Assembly: GCA_035465955.1 (NCBI GenBank)
Contig: DATIVK010000048.1
Span: 7,241 to 71,240, forward strand
Origin: DATIVK01 sp035465955
GTDB lineage: Bacteria > Myxococcota > Myxococcia > Myxococcales > Anaeromyxobacteraceae
DNA length: 64,000 nt
Direction: 5' to 3'
Shown here: in pieces, positions 8,124 through 15,844 of the stretch
Position numbering within the stretch: the stretch's first letter is position 1
Layout of the letters: every line of letters starts with the position of its first letter
The notes under the pieces: model-generated
Database searches by the model: none
The model's input: the letters and a program-made list of their open reading frames with translations, nothing else
What the model was told of the DNA's origin: nothing
Made by a program: the position numbers and the translations under genes

Positions 8124-9446
8124 ATGGCCCAGCGTCCACGTAACGTCCGACACGGTGCGCTCCACGCGCTCGTCCTCCTTGCATTCGCGGCCTGCGGATC
8201 GACCGACCCCCCGGGCGAGGTCGGGGCTCCCGTGGAGGCCGGCGGCGAGCTGCGCCTCCCGAAGACCTTCTCCGCGGTCATCGAGCCCACCGGCCCCCAC
8301 GCGGTCCTGCCGACCGAGGGCTTCGGGCTGGCGGTGGCCGTCTCCGGCGCGCGCGTCGCCGTGGCCGACTTCCACGACTGGGAGTACGCCGGCCTCGCCT
8401 TCCCGCACGTCGACACCTTCGAGCTGGTGGGCGGCGTCGCGGTCCCGGCCGGGAAGCTCCCGGCGACCGGCTTCGCGGAGCACCCCTGCTTCGGCGAGGC
8501 GATCGCGCTCGACGGCGAGCTGCTCGCGATCGGGGAGCCGTGCGCCGCGGGAGGCGACGGGGTGGTGCACTCCTACGCGTGGGACGGCCGCGCGTGGGTG
8601 GAGGAGCCCCCGCTCGCCCCGCCGGCGGGGGCGGTGGGCGCGCGCTTCGGCGCCACCCTCGCGATGGCGGCGAACCGCATGGTCGTGGGGGCCCCGTTCG
8701 CGCCGGCGGTGGTGCCAGGCGGAGCGGAGACCTGGGGCGTGGGGGCGGCGTACGTCTTCTCTCGCTCCGGCGGCGGCTGGCAGCCCGACACACGCCTCGC
8801 GCCGAGCGACGGCCTCTTCGGCGACACCTTCGGGGCGGCGCTCGGGATGGAGGCCTCCCGGATCGCGGTGGCCTCGCCGGGGCGCTGGAACGGTGACGCC
8901 GCCTGGAACCCGCTGGGACCCAACGGCAAGGTCTACGTCTTCGAGCTCCAGGGAGGGTCGGCGTGGAGCGAGGCCGCGGCGCTCGTCTTCGCGGGCGGCC
9001 GGCCCGGGGAGTGGATCGGCAGGACCCTCACCCTCTGCTCCGGTGCGATCTTCGCAGGGGGCGACCTGCAGCAGTGGCCCGCCGTCCACGCGCTTCGGCT
9101 CGGGCCGGGCGGCTGGACGGAGGGGGATCTCGACGATCCCTCGCTGCCCGGCTCCTGCTGGGTCGACGACCCCTCGCAGCCCAACAACTGCCGCGTGGAC
9201 CAGCTCGCGTGCGACGGCTCCCTGCTCGTGGTCGGGATGCCCTTCGCCAACGGGTGGATCGGCACCGCGCGCACGTACGAGAAGCTCGGCGGCGCCTGGA
9301 GGCCGAAGGGCGAGATCGCCGGGGCGGCCGCCGGGGATCGGGCCGGCCACGCGGTCGCCGTGGACGGCAGCGTGATCGCCGTCGGGATCCCGTCCGCCGT
9401 CGTGGACGGCAGGGCGGTGGGGATCGTCCGGGTGCAGCGCTTCTAG
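8124..9446 (+). CDS. FG-GAP repeat lipoprotein
   Basis: 440 residues. The signal peptide ends in a lipobox (LAFAAC, with the lipidated Cys at about 25). The mature part contains about six to seven FG-GAP-like units such as GARFGATLAMAANRMVVGAP and GDRAGHAVAVDGSVIAVGIP, which build a beta-propeller like that of integrin alpha chains. This is a common myxobacterial surface or secreted architecture, probably for adhesion or ligand binding. No catalytic motif was seen. A hairpin precedes the start. The stop shares CTAG (9443-9446) with the convergent chemoreceptor gene. Confidence 0.85.
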   Translation: MAQRPRNVRHGALHALVLLAFAACGSTDPPGEVGAPVEAGGELRLPKTFSAVIEPTGPHAVLPTEGFGLAVAVSGARVAVADFHDWEYAGLAFPHVDTFELVGGVAVPAGKLPATGFAEHPCFGEAIALDGELLAIGEPCAAGGDGVVHSYAWDGRAWVEEPPLAPPAGAVGARFGATLAMAANRMVVGAPFAPAVVPGGAETWGVGAAYVFSRSGGGWQPDTRLAPSDGLFGDTFGAALGMEASRIAVASPGRWNGDAAWNPLGPNGKVYVFELQGGSAWSEAAALVFAGGRPGEWIGRTLTLCSGAIFAGGDLQQWPAVHALRLGPGGWTEGDLDDPSLPGSCWVDDPSQPNNCRVDQLACDGSLLVVGMPFANGWIGTARTYEKLGGAWRPKGEIAGAAAGDRAGHAVAVDGSVIAVGIPSAVVDGRAVGIVRVQRF

Positions 9447-12004
9447 GACGCGGGGCGCGCCGGCCGGGCGAGCGGCTCGGCGCGGCGCTCCACGTGGAAG
9501 GAGCCGACCATCGCGGCGAGGTCCTCGGCCTGCGCCGAGAGCTCGGCGGCGGCGGAGCTCGACTGCTCGGCGCTGGCGGCGTTCTGCTGCGTCACCCGGT
9601 CGACCGCCTCGACGTTCCGGCGCACGCCGCCGATCGCCTCGGCCTGGGCGCGGGCGGCCCCGTCGATCCGGCCGACCAGCGCCGTCGCCTCGGCCACGGT
9701 CGCGGCGATCTCCGCGAGGGTCGTCGCCACCTGCCGGCTCGTCTCCTCGCCCTCCGCGACCTGGCGGACCGACTCGCGGATCAGCCCCTCGGTGCGGGCG
9801 GCCGCGGCCTTGGAGCGGAGCGCGAGCGAGCGGACCTCCTCGGCGACGACGGCGAAGCCGCGCCCGGCCTCGCCCGCGCGCGCGGCCTCGACGGCGGCGT
9901 TGAGCGCCAACAGGTTGGTCTGGAAGGCGATCTCGCTCATGTCCTTGAGGATGAGGCTCGTCCCCTCGGCGGCCTGGCGGACCCGCCCCATCGTGCCGGT
10001 CATCCGCTCGATCGAGGAGGCCCCGCCGGTCGCCGCCGCGTCGGCGGCCTTCGTCCGGGCGGAGGCCTCCTGCGCCGACGCCGCCGACTGCACCGCCTCC
10101 GCGGCGATCGCCTCGAGCTCCGCGCTCGTCCGCTCGACGGCGTGGGCCTGCGCGGAGGCGCCGTCCGCGACCGAGTGGGCCCCGGCCGCGATCTGCTCGG
10201 CGGCGCGCGCGACGCCCTCCACGGCCTCGGCCACCTGGCGCAGCGCGCCCTGGAGCGAGCCCGCGGTCGCGTTGATCGCCTCCGCGAGCCGCGCGTGGTC
10301 CCCGCGCCAGTCGGTCCGGGCGCGGACCGAGAGGTCGCGGCGCGCCAGCGCCTCGAGGACGCGCGTCGCCTCCTCGACCGGCGCCACCACCGCGTCGAGC
10401 GTCTCGTTGAGCCCCTCGATGACCTTCGCCCAGTCGCCGCGGTACCTCCCGACGTCGGCGCGGGCGCCGAGCCTCCCGTCCACCGCGGCCTGCGTCAGGG
10501 CGCGCGCGTCGGCGGCGAGCGCGTGGAGGTTGCCGCGCAGCAGGTCGAGCCGCTCGTTGGCGACCGCCTGCTTGCCCGGGAGCGGCGCGAGCACCGGCCG
10601 GAAGTCGCCGTGGGCGTAGGCCCCGAGGATCTCGAGGATCTGGAGGAGGTTCCGGACGTGCATCGCGACCGCCTCGTTCACTCCCTCGGCCATCCGGCGG
10701 AAGATCCCCTGGAAGCGGGCCGCCGCGATCGCGGCGTCGAGGTCCCCGGTCGCCTGCGCCTCCGTCATCGCCTCCATGCCGTGCACCACGCCGCCGATCG
10801 TCTCGCCGAGGTGGTTCACGTTGCGGCGGAGCGGCTCGAACTCGCCGGGCCACGGCGCCGCGATCGGCGGCGGGAGCTCGCCGCGCGCGACGGCGTCGAT
10901 CCGCGCCGCCGCCTCGCGCAGCGGCTGGACGATCCCGTCGAGGGTGGCGTTGAGCCCCTCGGCCACCTTGCGGAACTCTCCCGCGTGGAGGGCCGGGTCG
11001 ATCCGGGCGTCGAGCCGGCCGTGGCGCGCGGCCTCGGCGAGCCGCTGGACGCCGTGGACCAGCGCGGCGACGGAGCCGATGGCCAGGTTGAGGCGGTCCC
11101 GGAGCTGCGCGCACTCCCCGGTGCAGTCGGTCTCCACCGGCGGCGGCATCTCGCCCCTCGCCAGCGCCCCCACCGCCTCCATCGTCTGGGTGAAGGGCCG
11201 CTGGAACGAGGCCATCGTGTCGTTGATCCCCTCGATCACCGGCCAGAACGTCGGGCCGACCGTCTCCGGATCCGCGCGGGCCGAGAGCGATCCGCGCGCG
11301 ACCGAGTCGGCGAGGCGCCGCGTCTCCGTCTTGAGGGCGCGGACCTGGCCGCGGACCGACCGGAGGACGACCCAGGCGGCGCCCCAGAGGAGGAGCGCCA
11401 CCGCCGCCGTGAAGGCGCCGACCTGCACGAGCTGCCCGCGGACGGCGGCCCGGACCTCCTCGAGGTAGACGCCCGAGCCGACGACCCAGCCCCAGGGGGC
11501 GTACTCCCTCACGAACGAGACCTTCGGGACGGGCTCCTGGCCGCCCGGGAGCGGCCACTCGTAGTCGACGTAGCCCCCGGCCGGCGAGCCTCGCACGACC
11601 TTCGCGAACTCGACGAAGAGCCGCTTGCCGCGGGGATCGCGGTACTCGCCGAGGGGCTTGCCGTCGAGCTCGGGCATGAACGGGTGCATCACCATCCGCG
11701 GCTCGGTGTCGCTCACGAAGACGTACTCGTTGCCGTCGTACCGGAGCGCCCTCAGCAGCGCGAGCGCCTCGCGTCGCGCGTCCGCCTCGGCCAGCTCGCC
11801 GCGGGCGGCCCGCTCCCCCTGCCGCGCCAGGATCCCGTGGGCGACGTCGACGACGGCCCGGACCCGGGCCTTCCGCTCCGCCGTCATCTGGCGCTCGAGG
11901 ACGCGTACCGAGTGGGCGGCCAGCGCGAGGAGGCAGGCGAGCCCGACGCCGATCACGAGGCGCAGGCGGGTCACGATGCGAAACGACTGGAGCCACTTCA
12001 GCAT
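9443..12004 (-). CDS. Methyl-accepting chemotaxis protein with Cache domain and tandem HAMPs
   Basis: An 853-residue chemoreceptor. TM1 lies at about 17-38. A periplasmic single-Cache-like domain follows (YDGNEYVFVSDTEPRM ... GWVVGSGVYLEEV), then TM2 at about 195-215. A long cytoplasmic stretch repeats a unit of the type VIEGLNETLDAVVAPVEEA at least four times, consistent with a poly-HAMP array. The signalling hairpin is unmistakable (NLLALNAAVEAARAG, FAVVAEEVRSLALRS). It is much longer than a standard receptor. No NWETF-type tether is at the C-terminus. GGAGTGG precedes the ATG. No che gene lies nearby. The stop overlaps the FG-GAP gene in CTAG. Confidence 0.93.
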   Translation of the reverse strand: MLKWLQSFRIVTRLRLVIGVGLACLLALAAHSVRVLERQMTAERKARVRAVVDVAHGILARQGERAARGELAEADARREALALLRALRYDGNEYVFVSDTEPRMVMHPFMPELDGKPLGEYRDPRGKRLFVEFAKVVRGSPAGGYVDYEWPLPGGQEPVPKVSFVREYAPWGWVVGSGVYLEEVRAAVRGQLVQVGAFTAAVALLLWGAAWVVLRSVRGQVRALKTETRRLADSVARGSLSARADPETVGPTFWPVIEGINDTMASFQRPFTQTMEAVGALARGEMPPPVETDCTGECAQLRDRLNLAIGSVAALVHGVQRLAEAARHGRLDARIDPALHAGEFRKVAEGLNATLDGIVQPLREAAARIDAVARGELPPPIAAPWPGEFEPLRRNVNHLGETIGGVVHGMEAMTEAQATGDLDAAIAAARFQGIFRRMAEGVNEAVAMHVRNLLQILEILGAYAHGDFRPVLAPLPGKQAVANERLDLLRGNLHALAADARALTQAAVDGRLGARADVGRYRGDWAKVIEGLNETLDAVVAPVEEATRVLEALARRDLSVRARTDWRGDHARLAEAINATAGSLQGALRQVAEAVEGVARAAEQIAAGAHSVADGASAQAHAVERTSAELEAIAAEAVQSAASAQEASARTKAADAAATGGASSIERMTGTMGRVRQAAEGTSLILKDMSEIAFQTNLLALNAAVEAARAGEAGRGFAVVAEEVRSLALRSKAAAARTEGLIRESVRQVAEGEETSRQVATTLAEIAATVAEATALVGRIDGAARAQAEAIGGVRRNVEAVDRVTQQNAASAEQSSSAAAELSAQAEDLAAMVGSFHVERRAEPLARPARPAS

Positions 12005-12062
12005 GAAGCCACTCCTCGCCGGCGAGGGCGCCGCCCTGATTCGAACCCCGGAGCGTACACCG

Positions 12063-14798
12063 TCAGCGGTCGCCCCCGGACGTCCCGTGAACGGGTGACG
12101 ACGGGTGAACGACCCCGACGACCCGCTTGCGCGCCTCCTCGACCCAGAGGACGAGGCTCGCGGCGAGGACGACGCCCGCGAGGTCGAGCGGTGGGAGCGG
12201 GACGGTGTGGAACGCCCGCCCCAGCGGCTCCCAGTAGATCACGGCGAGCTGCAGGGCGATCGAGAGCGCGAGGCCGCCGAGCAGCCACGGGTTCCGCCGC
12301 AGGGGGTTGCGGAACGCGCTGCGCCGCTCGGTGCGGCAGTTGAGCAGGTTGAACCACTCGCAGACGGCGAGCAGCGTGAAGGTCGCGGTCCGCACCCGCT
12401 CGAAGGGCAGCCCCAGCCGGAGGCCGGCGGCGAACCAGCCGAAGGTGACCAGCGTGATCGTGGCGCTCATGAGGGCCATGCGCGGGAGGAGCCCGTCGCC
12501 GAGGAGCTGGACGGAGGGGCGGATCGGCGGCCGCTGCATCTCGTCCCCCTCGGCCGGCTCCATGCCGAGGTTCACCGTGATGGTCCCCTCGGTCACCACG
12601 TTGTTCCAGAGGATCTGGACCGCGGGGAAGGGGAGCGGGTAGCCGAGGAGGAGCGCCGAGAGGAGCACCAGCACCTCCGCCAGCCCGGTGGAGAGGAGCA
12701 GGAGGAGGGCCTTGCGGACGTTCCGGTAGACGACGCGCCCCTCTGCGACCGCGTCCACGATGGTGGCGAAGTGGTCGTCGGTGACCACGATGGCGGCCGC
12801 CTCCTTCGCCACCTCCGTGCCGGTGCGCCCCATCGCGACGCCGACGTCGGCGCGCACGAGCGCCGGGGCGTCGTTGACGCCGTCGCCGGTCATCGCCACG
12901 ACCTGGCCGCTCCGCTGCAGCGCCTCGACGATCCGGAGCTTCTGGGAGGGGGCGACGCGGGCGAAGACCGCGGTCGTGGCGACGGCGCCGTCCAGCTCGG
13001 CGTCCGCGAGCCGCGCCAGCGCCGCGCCGTCGAGCGCCCCGTCCCCCTCCGCCATCCCGAGCGCCCGGGCCACGGCGAGCCCCGTGGCCGCGTGGTCGCC
13101 GGTGACCATGACCGGGCGGATGCCGGCGCTGCGGCAGCGGGCGACCGCCTCGCGCGCCTCCGGTCGCGGCGGGTCCTCCTGCCCCACGAGGCCGAGCAGC
13201 GTGAGCCGCCCGGCGAGCCGCTCGAAGCCGGCGCCGTCGAGGGGGAGCGGCTCCGCCTCCGCGAAGGCGAGCACGCGCAGCGCGTCGGCCGCCATCCGCT
13301 CGGACGCCGCGAGGACGCCGCCGCGCGACCCCGCGTCGAGCGGCCGCCGCCCCTCGCGGCCGCGGAGGGAGGCGCAGAGCGGGAGCAGCGCCTCGGGCGC
13401 CCCCTTCACGACCGTCCGCCCGCCGCCCGGCCCCCCGTGGGCGGTGGCCATGAGCCGCGCCCCGGCGTCGAAGGGGATCTCGCCGATGCGCGGGTGGAGG
13501 GCGCGGACCGCCTCGGGATCGATCCCGCCCTTCCGGGCGAGGGAGAGGAGCGCGGCCTCGGTGGGATCGCCGAGCGCGCGCCAGCGAGGATCGTCGTCGC
13601 CGGGGGGGACGAGCGCGGCGTCGTTGCAGAGCGCCGCGGCCTCGAGGAGCGCGCGCAGCGCCGGGTCGTCGCCGGCGGTCCCCGGGCGCCCGCCCTCGAG
13701 GATCCGCCCGGCCGGCTCGTACCCCACCCCCTCGACGCGCAGGTCGCGCCCGTCGAGCCGCACCGCGACCGCGGTGTTCTCGCCGCGGGTGAGCGTCCCC
13801 GTCTTGTCGCTGCAGATGACGGTGGTGGAGCCGAGCGACTCGACGGCGGCGAGCCGACGGACGATCGCGCGGCGCCTCGCCATCCGCTGCATGCCGGCGG
13901 CGAGCCCGACGGTCATCGCGACCGGCAGCCCCTCCGGGACCACCGAGACGAGCTGGCTCACCGCGACCATGAAGATCTCGACGAGCGGGATCCCCCGCAG
14001 GAGCCCGACCGCGAAGACGAGGGCGAAGATCGCGAGGGCGAGGAGCACGAGCACGCGCCCGAGCTGGGCGACCCGCCGCTCGAGCGGGGTGGGCGGCGTC
14101 TCCGTGGCCCGGGTCAGGGCCGCGACGCGCCCGAGCTCGGTGCCGCTCCCGGTGGCGACGGCGACGGCGCGGACCCGGCCCGACGCGAGGTGGGTCCCGG
14201 CGTGGAGCATCGACCAGCGGTCGCCGAGGACCGCCTCGGCGGGGGCCGGCGCCGCCCGCTTCTCCACCGGCTGCGACTCGCCGGTGAGGACCGCCTCCAC
14301 CGCCTCGACCCGGCTGGCGTCGAGGACGCGCGCGTCGGCGGGCACGGCGTCGCCCGCGGCGAGGAGGAGCACGTCGCCGGGGACCACGTCGGCGGCCGCG
14401 AGGTCGCGCGGCTCTCCGTCCCGCAGCGCCCGGGTGCGGAGGGCGGTGAGCCGGCGGAGCGCCCGCATCGAGCGCTCGGCGCGCCCCTCCTGGAAGGTGC
14501 CGATGATCGCGTTCACGAGGAGGATCGCGCCGATGACGACGGCGTCCCCGCGCTCGCCGACGGCCACCGCGATGGCGGCGGCGACGACGAGCAGGTAGAT
14601 GAGCGGGCTCGCGAACTGTCGCGCGAAGACGAGGAGGAGCGAGGCGCGCCTCCCCTCCGGAAGGGCGTTCGGGCCGTGTCGGGCGAGCCGCCGGGCGGCC
14701 TCCTCGCCGCTGAGGCCATCGGGGGTCGCCTCGATCGCCGCGAGCACCTCCGCGCCCTCGAGCGCGTGCCACGCCTTCTCCGCCGCCGGCTCGGCCAT
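12063..14798 (-). CDS. Cation-translocating P-type ATPase (P2-like)
   Basis: About 911 residues. It has an N-terminal cation-ATPase domain, the actuator TGES loop, PEGLP in TM4, the phosphorylation site SDKTGTLT, MTGDGVNDAP in the hinge, and a C-terminal six-helix cation-ATPase block. The pattern is of the P2 (SERCA/PMA1-like) group, so the ion is probably Ca2+ or a related cation; specificity cannot be settled by eye. The open frame extends to 15149, but that extension is Pro/Arg-rich antisense of the divergent patatin gene. ATG 14798 (MAEPAAEKAWHAL) begins exactly at the family N-terminus, so it is chosen. Confidence 0.9.
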   Translation of the reverse strand: MAEPAAEKAWHALEGAEVLAAIEATPDGLSGEEAARRLARHGPNALPEGRRASLLLVFARQFASPLIYLLVVAAAIAVAVGERGDAVVIGAILLVNAIIGTFQEGRAERSMRALRRLTALRTRALRDGEPRDLAAADVVPGDVLLLAAGDAVPADARVLDASRVEAVEAVLTGESQPVEKRAAPAPAEAVLGDRWSMLHAGTHLASGRVRAVAVATGSGTELGRVAALTRATETPPTPLERRVAQLGRVLVLLALAIFALVFAVGLLRGIPLVEIFMVAVSQLVSVVPEGLPVAMTVGLAAGMQRMARRRAIVRRLAAVESLGSTTVICSDKTGTLTRGENTAVAVRLDGRDLRVEGVGYEPAGRILEGGRPGTAGDDPALRALLEAAALCNDAALVPPGDDDPRWRALGDPTEAALLSLARKGGIDPEAVRALHPRIGEIPFDAGARLMATAHGGPGGGRTVVKGAPEALLPLCASLRGREGRRPLDAGSRGGVLAASERMAADALRVLAFAEAEPLPLDGAGFERLAGRLTLLGLVGQEDPPRPEAREAVARCRSAGIRPVMVTGDHAATGLAVARALGMAEGDGALDGAALARLADAELDGAVATTAVFARVAPSQKLRIVEALQRSGQVVAMTGDGVNDAPALVRADVGVAMGRTGTEVAKEAAAIVVTDDHFATIVDAVAEGRVVYRNVRKALLLLLSTGLAEVLVLLSALLLGYPLPFPAVQILWNNVVTEGTITVNLGMEPAEGDEMQRPPIRPSVQLLGDGLLPRMALMSATITLVTFGWFAAGLRLGLPFERVRTATFTLLAVCEWFNLLNCRTERRSAFRNPLRRNPWLLGGLALSIALQLAVIYWEPLGRAFHTVPLPPLDLAGVVLAASLVLWVEEARKRVVGVVHPSSPVHGTSGGDR

Positions 14799-14852
14799 CG
14801 GGTCTCCGGCGTCGAGGCTGTCGCCGAACGCCGGTCCGGTCAACAGGCGGGC

Positions 14853-14874
14853 GCCGCCCCTCGCGGGGGGCGGC
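14853..14874. terminator. GC hairpin between divergent genes
   Basis: Arms 14853-14860 and 14867-14874 form a perfect 8-bp stem with a 6-nt loop, followed on the plus strand by GATTTC. It looks like a weak intrinsic terminator, or a structural barrier just ahead of the patatin promoter. Confidence 0.35.
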
Positions 14875-14883
14875 GATTTCCCG

Positions 14884-14889
14884 TAACCT
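14884..14889 (+). promoter_or_regulatory. -10 hexamer of the patatin-like gene
   Basis: TAACCT ends 6 nt before the ATG at 14896, and no Shine-Dalgarno intervenes. This is a leaderless arrangement if used. Confidence 0.4.
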
Positions 14890-14895
14890 TCACCC

Positions 14896-15843
14896 ATGGA
14901 ACGCCGCCTGCTCTTCGTCGCCCTGCTCTCGGCCGCCGCGTGCCGCACCGTCCCGGTGGCCGCGCCGCCTCCGCCTCCGCCCCCGCCTCCCCGGCCGCTC
15001 GTCGCCGCCCACGCCCCGGTCCCGCGCGTCGCGCTCGTCCTGGGCGGCGGCGCCGCGCGGGGCTTCGCCCACGTCGGCGTGCTGCGGGCGCTGGAGCAGG
15101 AGAAGATCCCGATCGACCTCGTCGTCGGCACGAGCGTCGGCAGCCTCATCGGCGCCCTCTACGCCGCGGACCGGAACAGCTTCGAGCTGGAGTGGACGGC
15201 GTTCCAGCTGGAGAAGGAGGACCTCTTCGACTACGGCGTCATGAACGTCGTGACCGGCATGAGCTTCGCGGCCGGCGACCGGCTGGAGCGGTGGCTCACC
15301 GAGAAGGTCCGGGTCAAGAACATCGAGGACATGAAGGTCCCGTTCGCCGCCGTCGCCACCGACCTCAACTGGGGGAGCAAGGTGGTCATCGACCGCGGGC
15401 CGGTCGCGCGCGCCGTCCGGGCGTCGAGCGCCATCCCGGGCGTCTTCCCGCCCGTGCAGCACATGGGGAAGATCCTGGTGGACGGCGGCGTCTCGGACAA
15501 CATCCCGATCTCCGTGGCGCGCCAGAAGGGGGCGGACCTCGTCGTCGCCGTCGACATCTCCGAGGATCTCGGCAACACCAACATCAAGAACGTCGTGGAC
15601 GTGGTGCTGCAGGCGACCAACATCATGTTCGCCCTGAACGTCGAGCACTCGAAGCGCGGCGCCGACGTCCTCGTGACGCCGAAGATCGGCGACGTCGGCA
15701 TGCTCGACTTCACCCAGAAGAAGCGCTGCATGCAGGCGGGCATCGACGCCGGCCGCGCGGCCATCCCCACGATCCGCAAGGCGATCGAGGAGTGGCAGGC
15801 GCGGAAGGTGGCGGGCGGGGCGGCGGCCGCGCCGCGCGGGTAG
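14896..15843 (+). CDS. Patatin-like phospholipase, lipoprotein
   Basis: 315 residues of the RssA/NTE-type patatin family, which act as lipid acyl hydrolases with a Ser-Asp dyad. The lipid-oxyanion loop GGGAARGFAHVGVL lies near residue 52, the nucleophile is in GTSVGS (G-x-S-x-G) and the catalytic Asp is in DGGVSDNIPI. The N-terminus MERRLLFVALLSAAAC is a lipoprotein signal peptide, followed by a polyproline run before the catalytic domain. The enzyme is therefore exported and membrane-tethered, possibly in the outer membrane. The gene is divergent from the P-type ATPase, and its stop is one base from that of the convergent antiporter (TAGCCTA). Confidence 0.9.
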   Translation: MERRLLFVALLSAAACRTVPVAAPPPPPPPPPRPLVAAHAPVPRVALVLGGGAARGFAHVGVLRALEQEKIPIDLVVGTSVGSLIGALYAADRNSFELEWTAFQLEKEDLFDYGVMNVVTGMSFAAGDRLERWLTEKVRVKNIEDMKVPFAAVATDLNWGSKVVIDRGPVARAVRASSAIPGVFPPVQHMGKILVDGGVSDNIPISVARQKGADLVVAVDISEDLGNTNIKNVVDVVLQATNIMFALNVEHSKRGADVLVTPKIGDVGMLDFTQKKRCMQAGIDAGRAAIPTIRKAIEEWQARKVAGGAAAAPRG

Positions 15844-15844
15844 C

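Noticed and set aside
6348..11996. 1,882-codon open frame on the minus strand, and similar giant frames at 19018-25323 and 12105-16733 (plus strand)
   Set aside because: They are antisense or frame shadows of recognisable genes, a by-product of very high GC. Their translations are Arg/Pro/Gly-rich and lack family motifs.
12038..12052. T-loop-like GATTCGAACC sequence, possible tRNA
   Set aside because: The flanking bases do not pair as a T stem, and no acceptor, D or anticodon arms can be built.
14799..15149. N-terminal extension of the P-type ATPase
   Set aside because: It is antisense of the patatin gene and low in complexity. The family N-terminus starts at ATG 14798.
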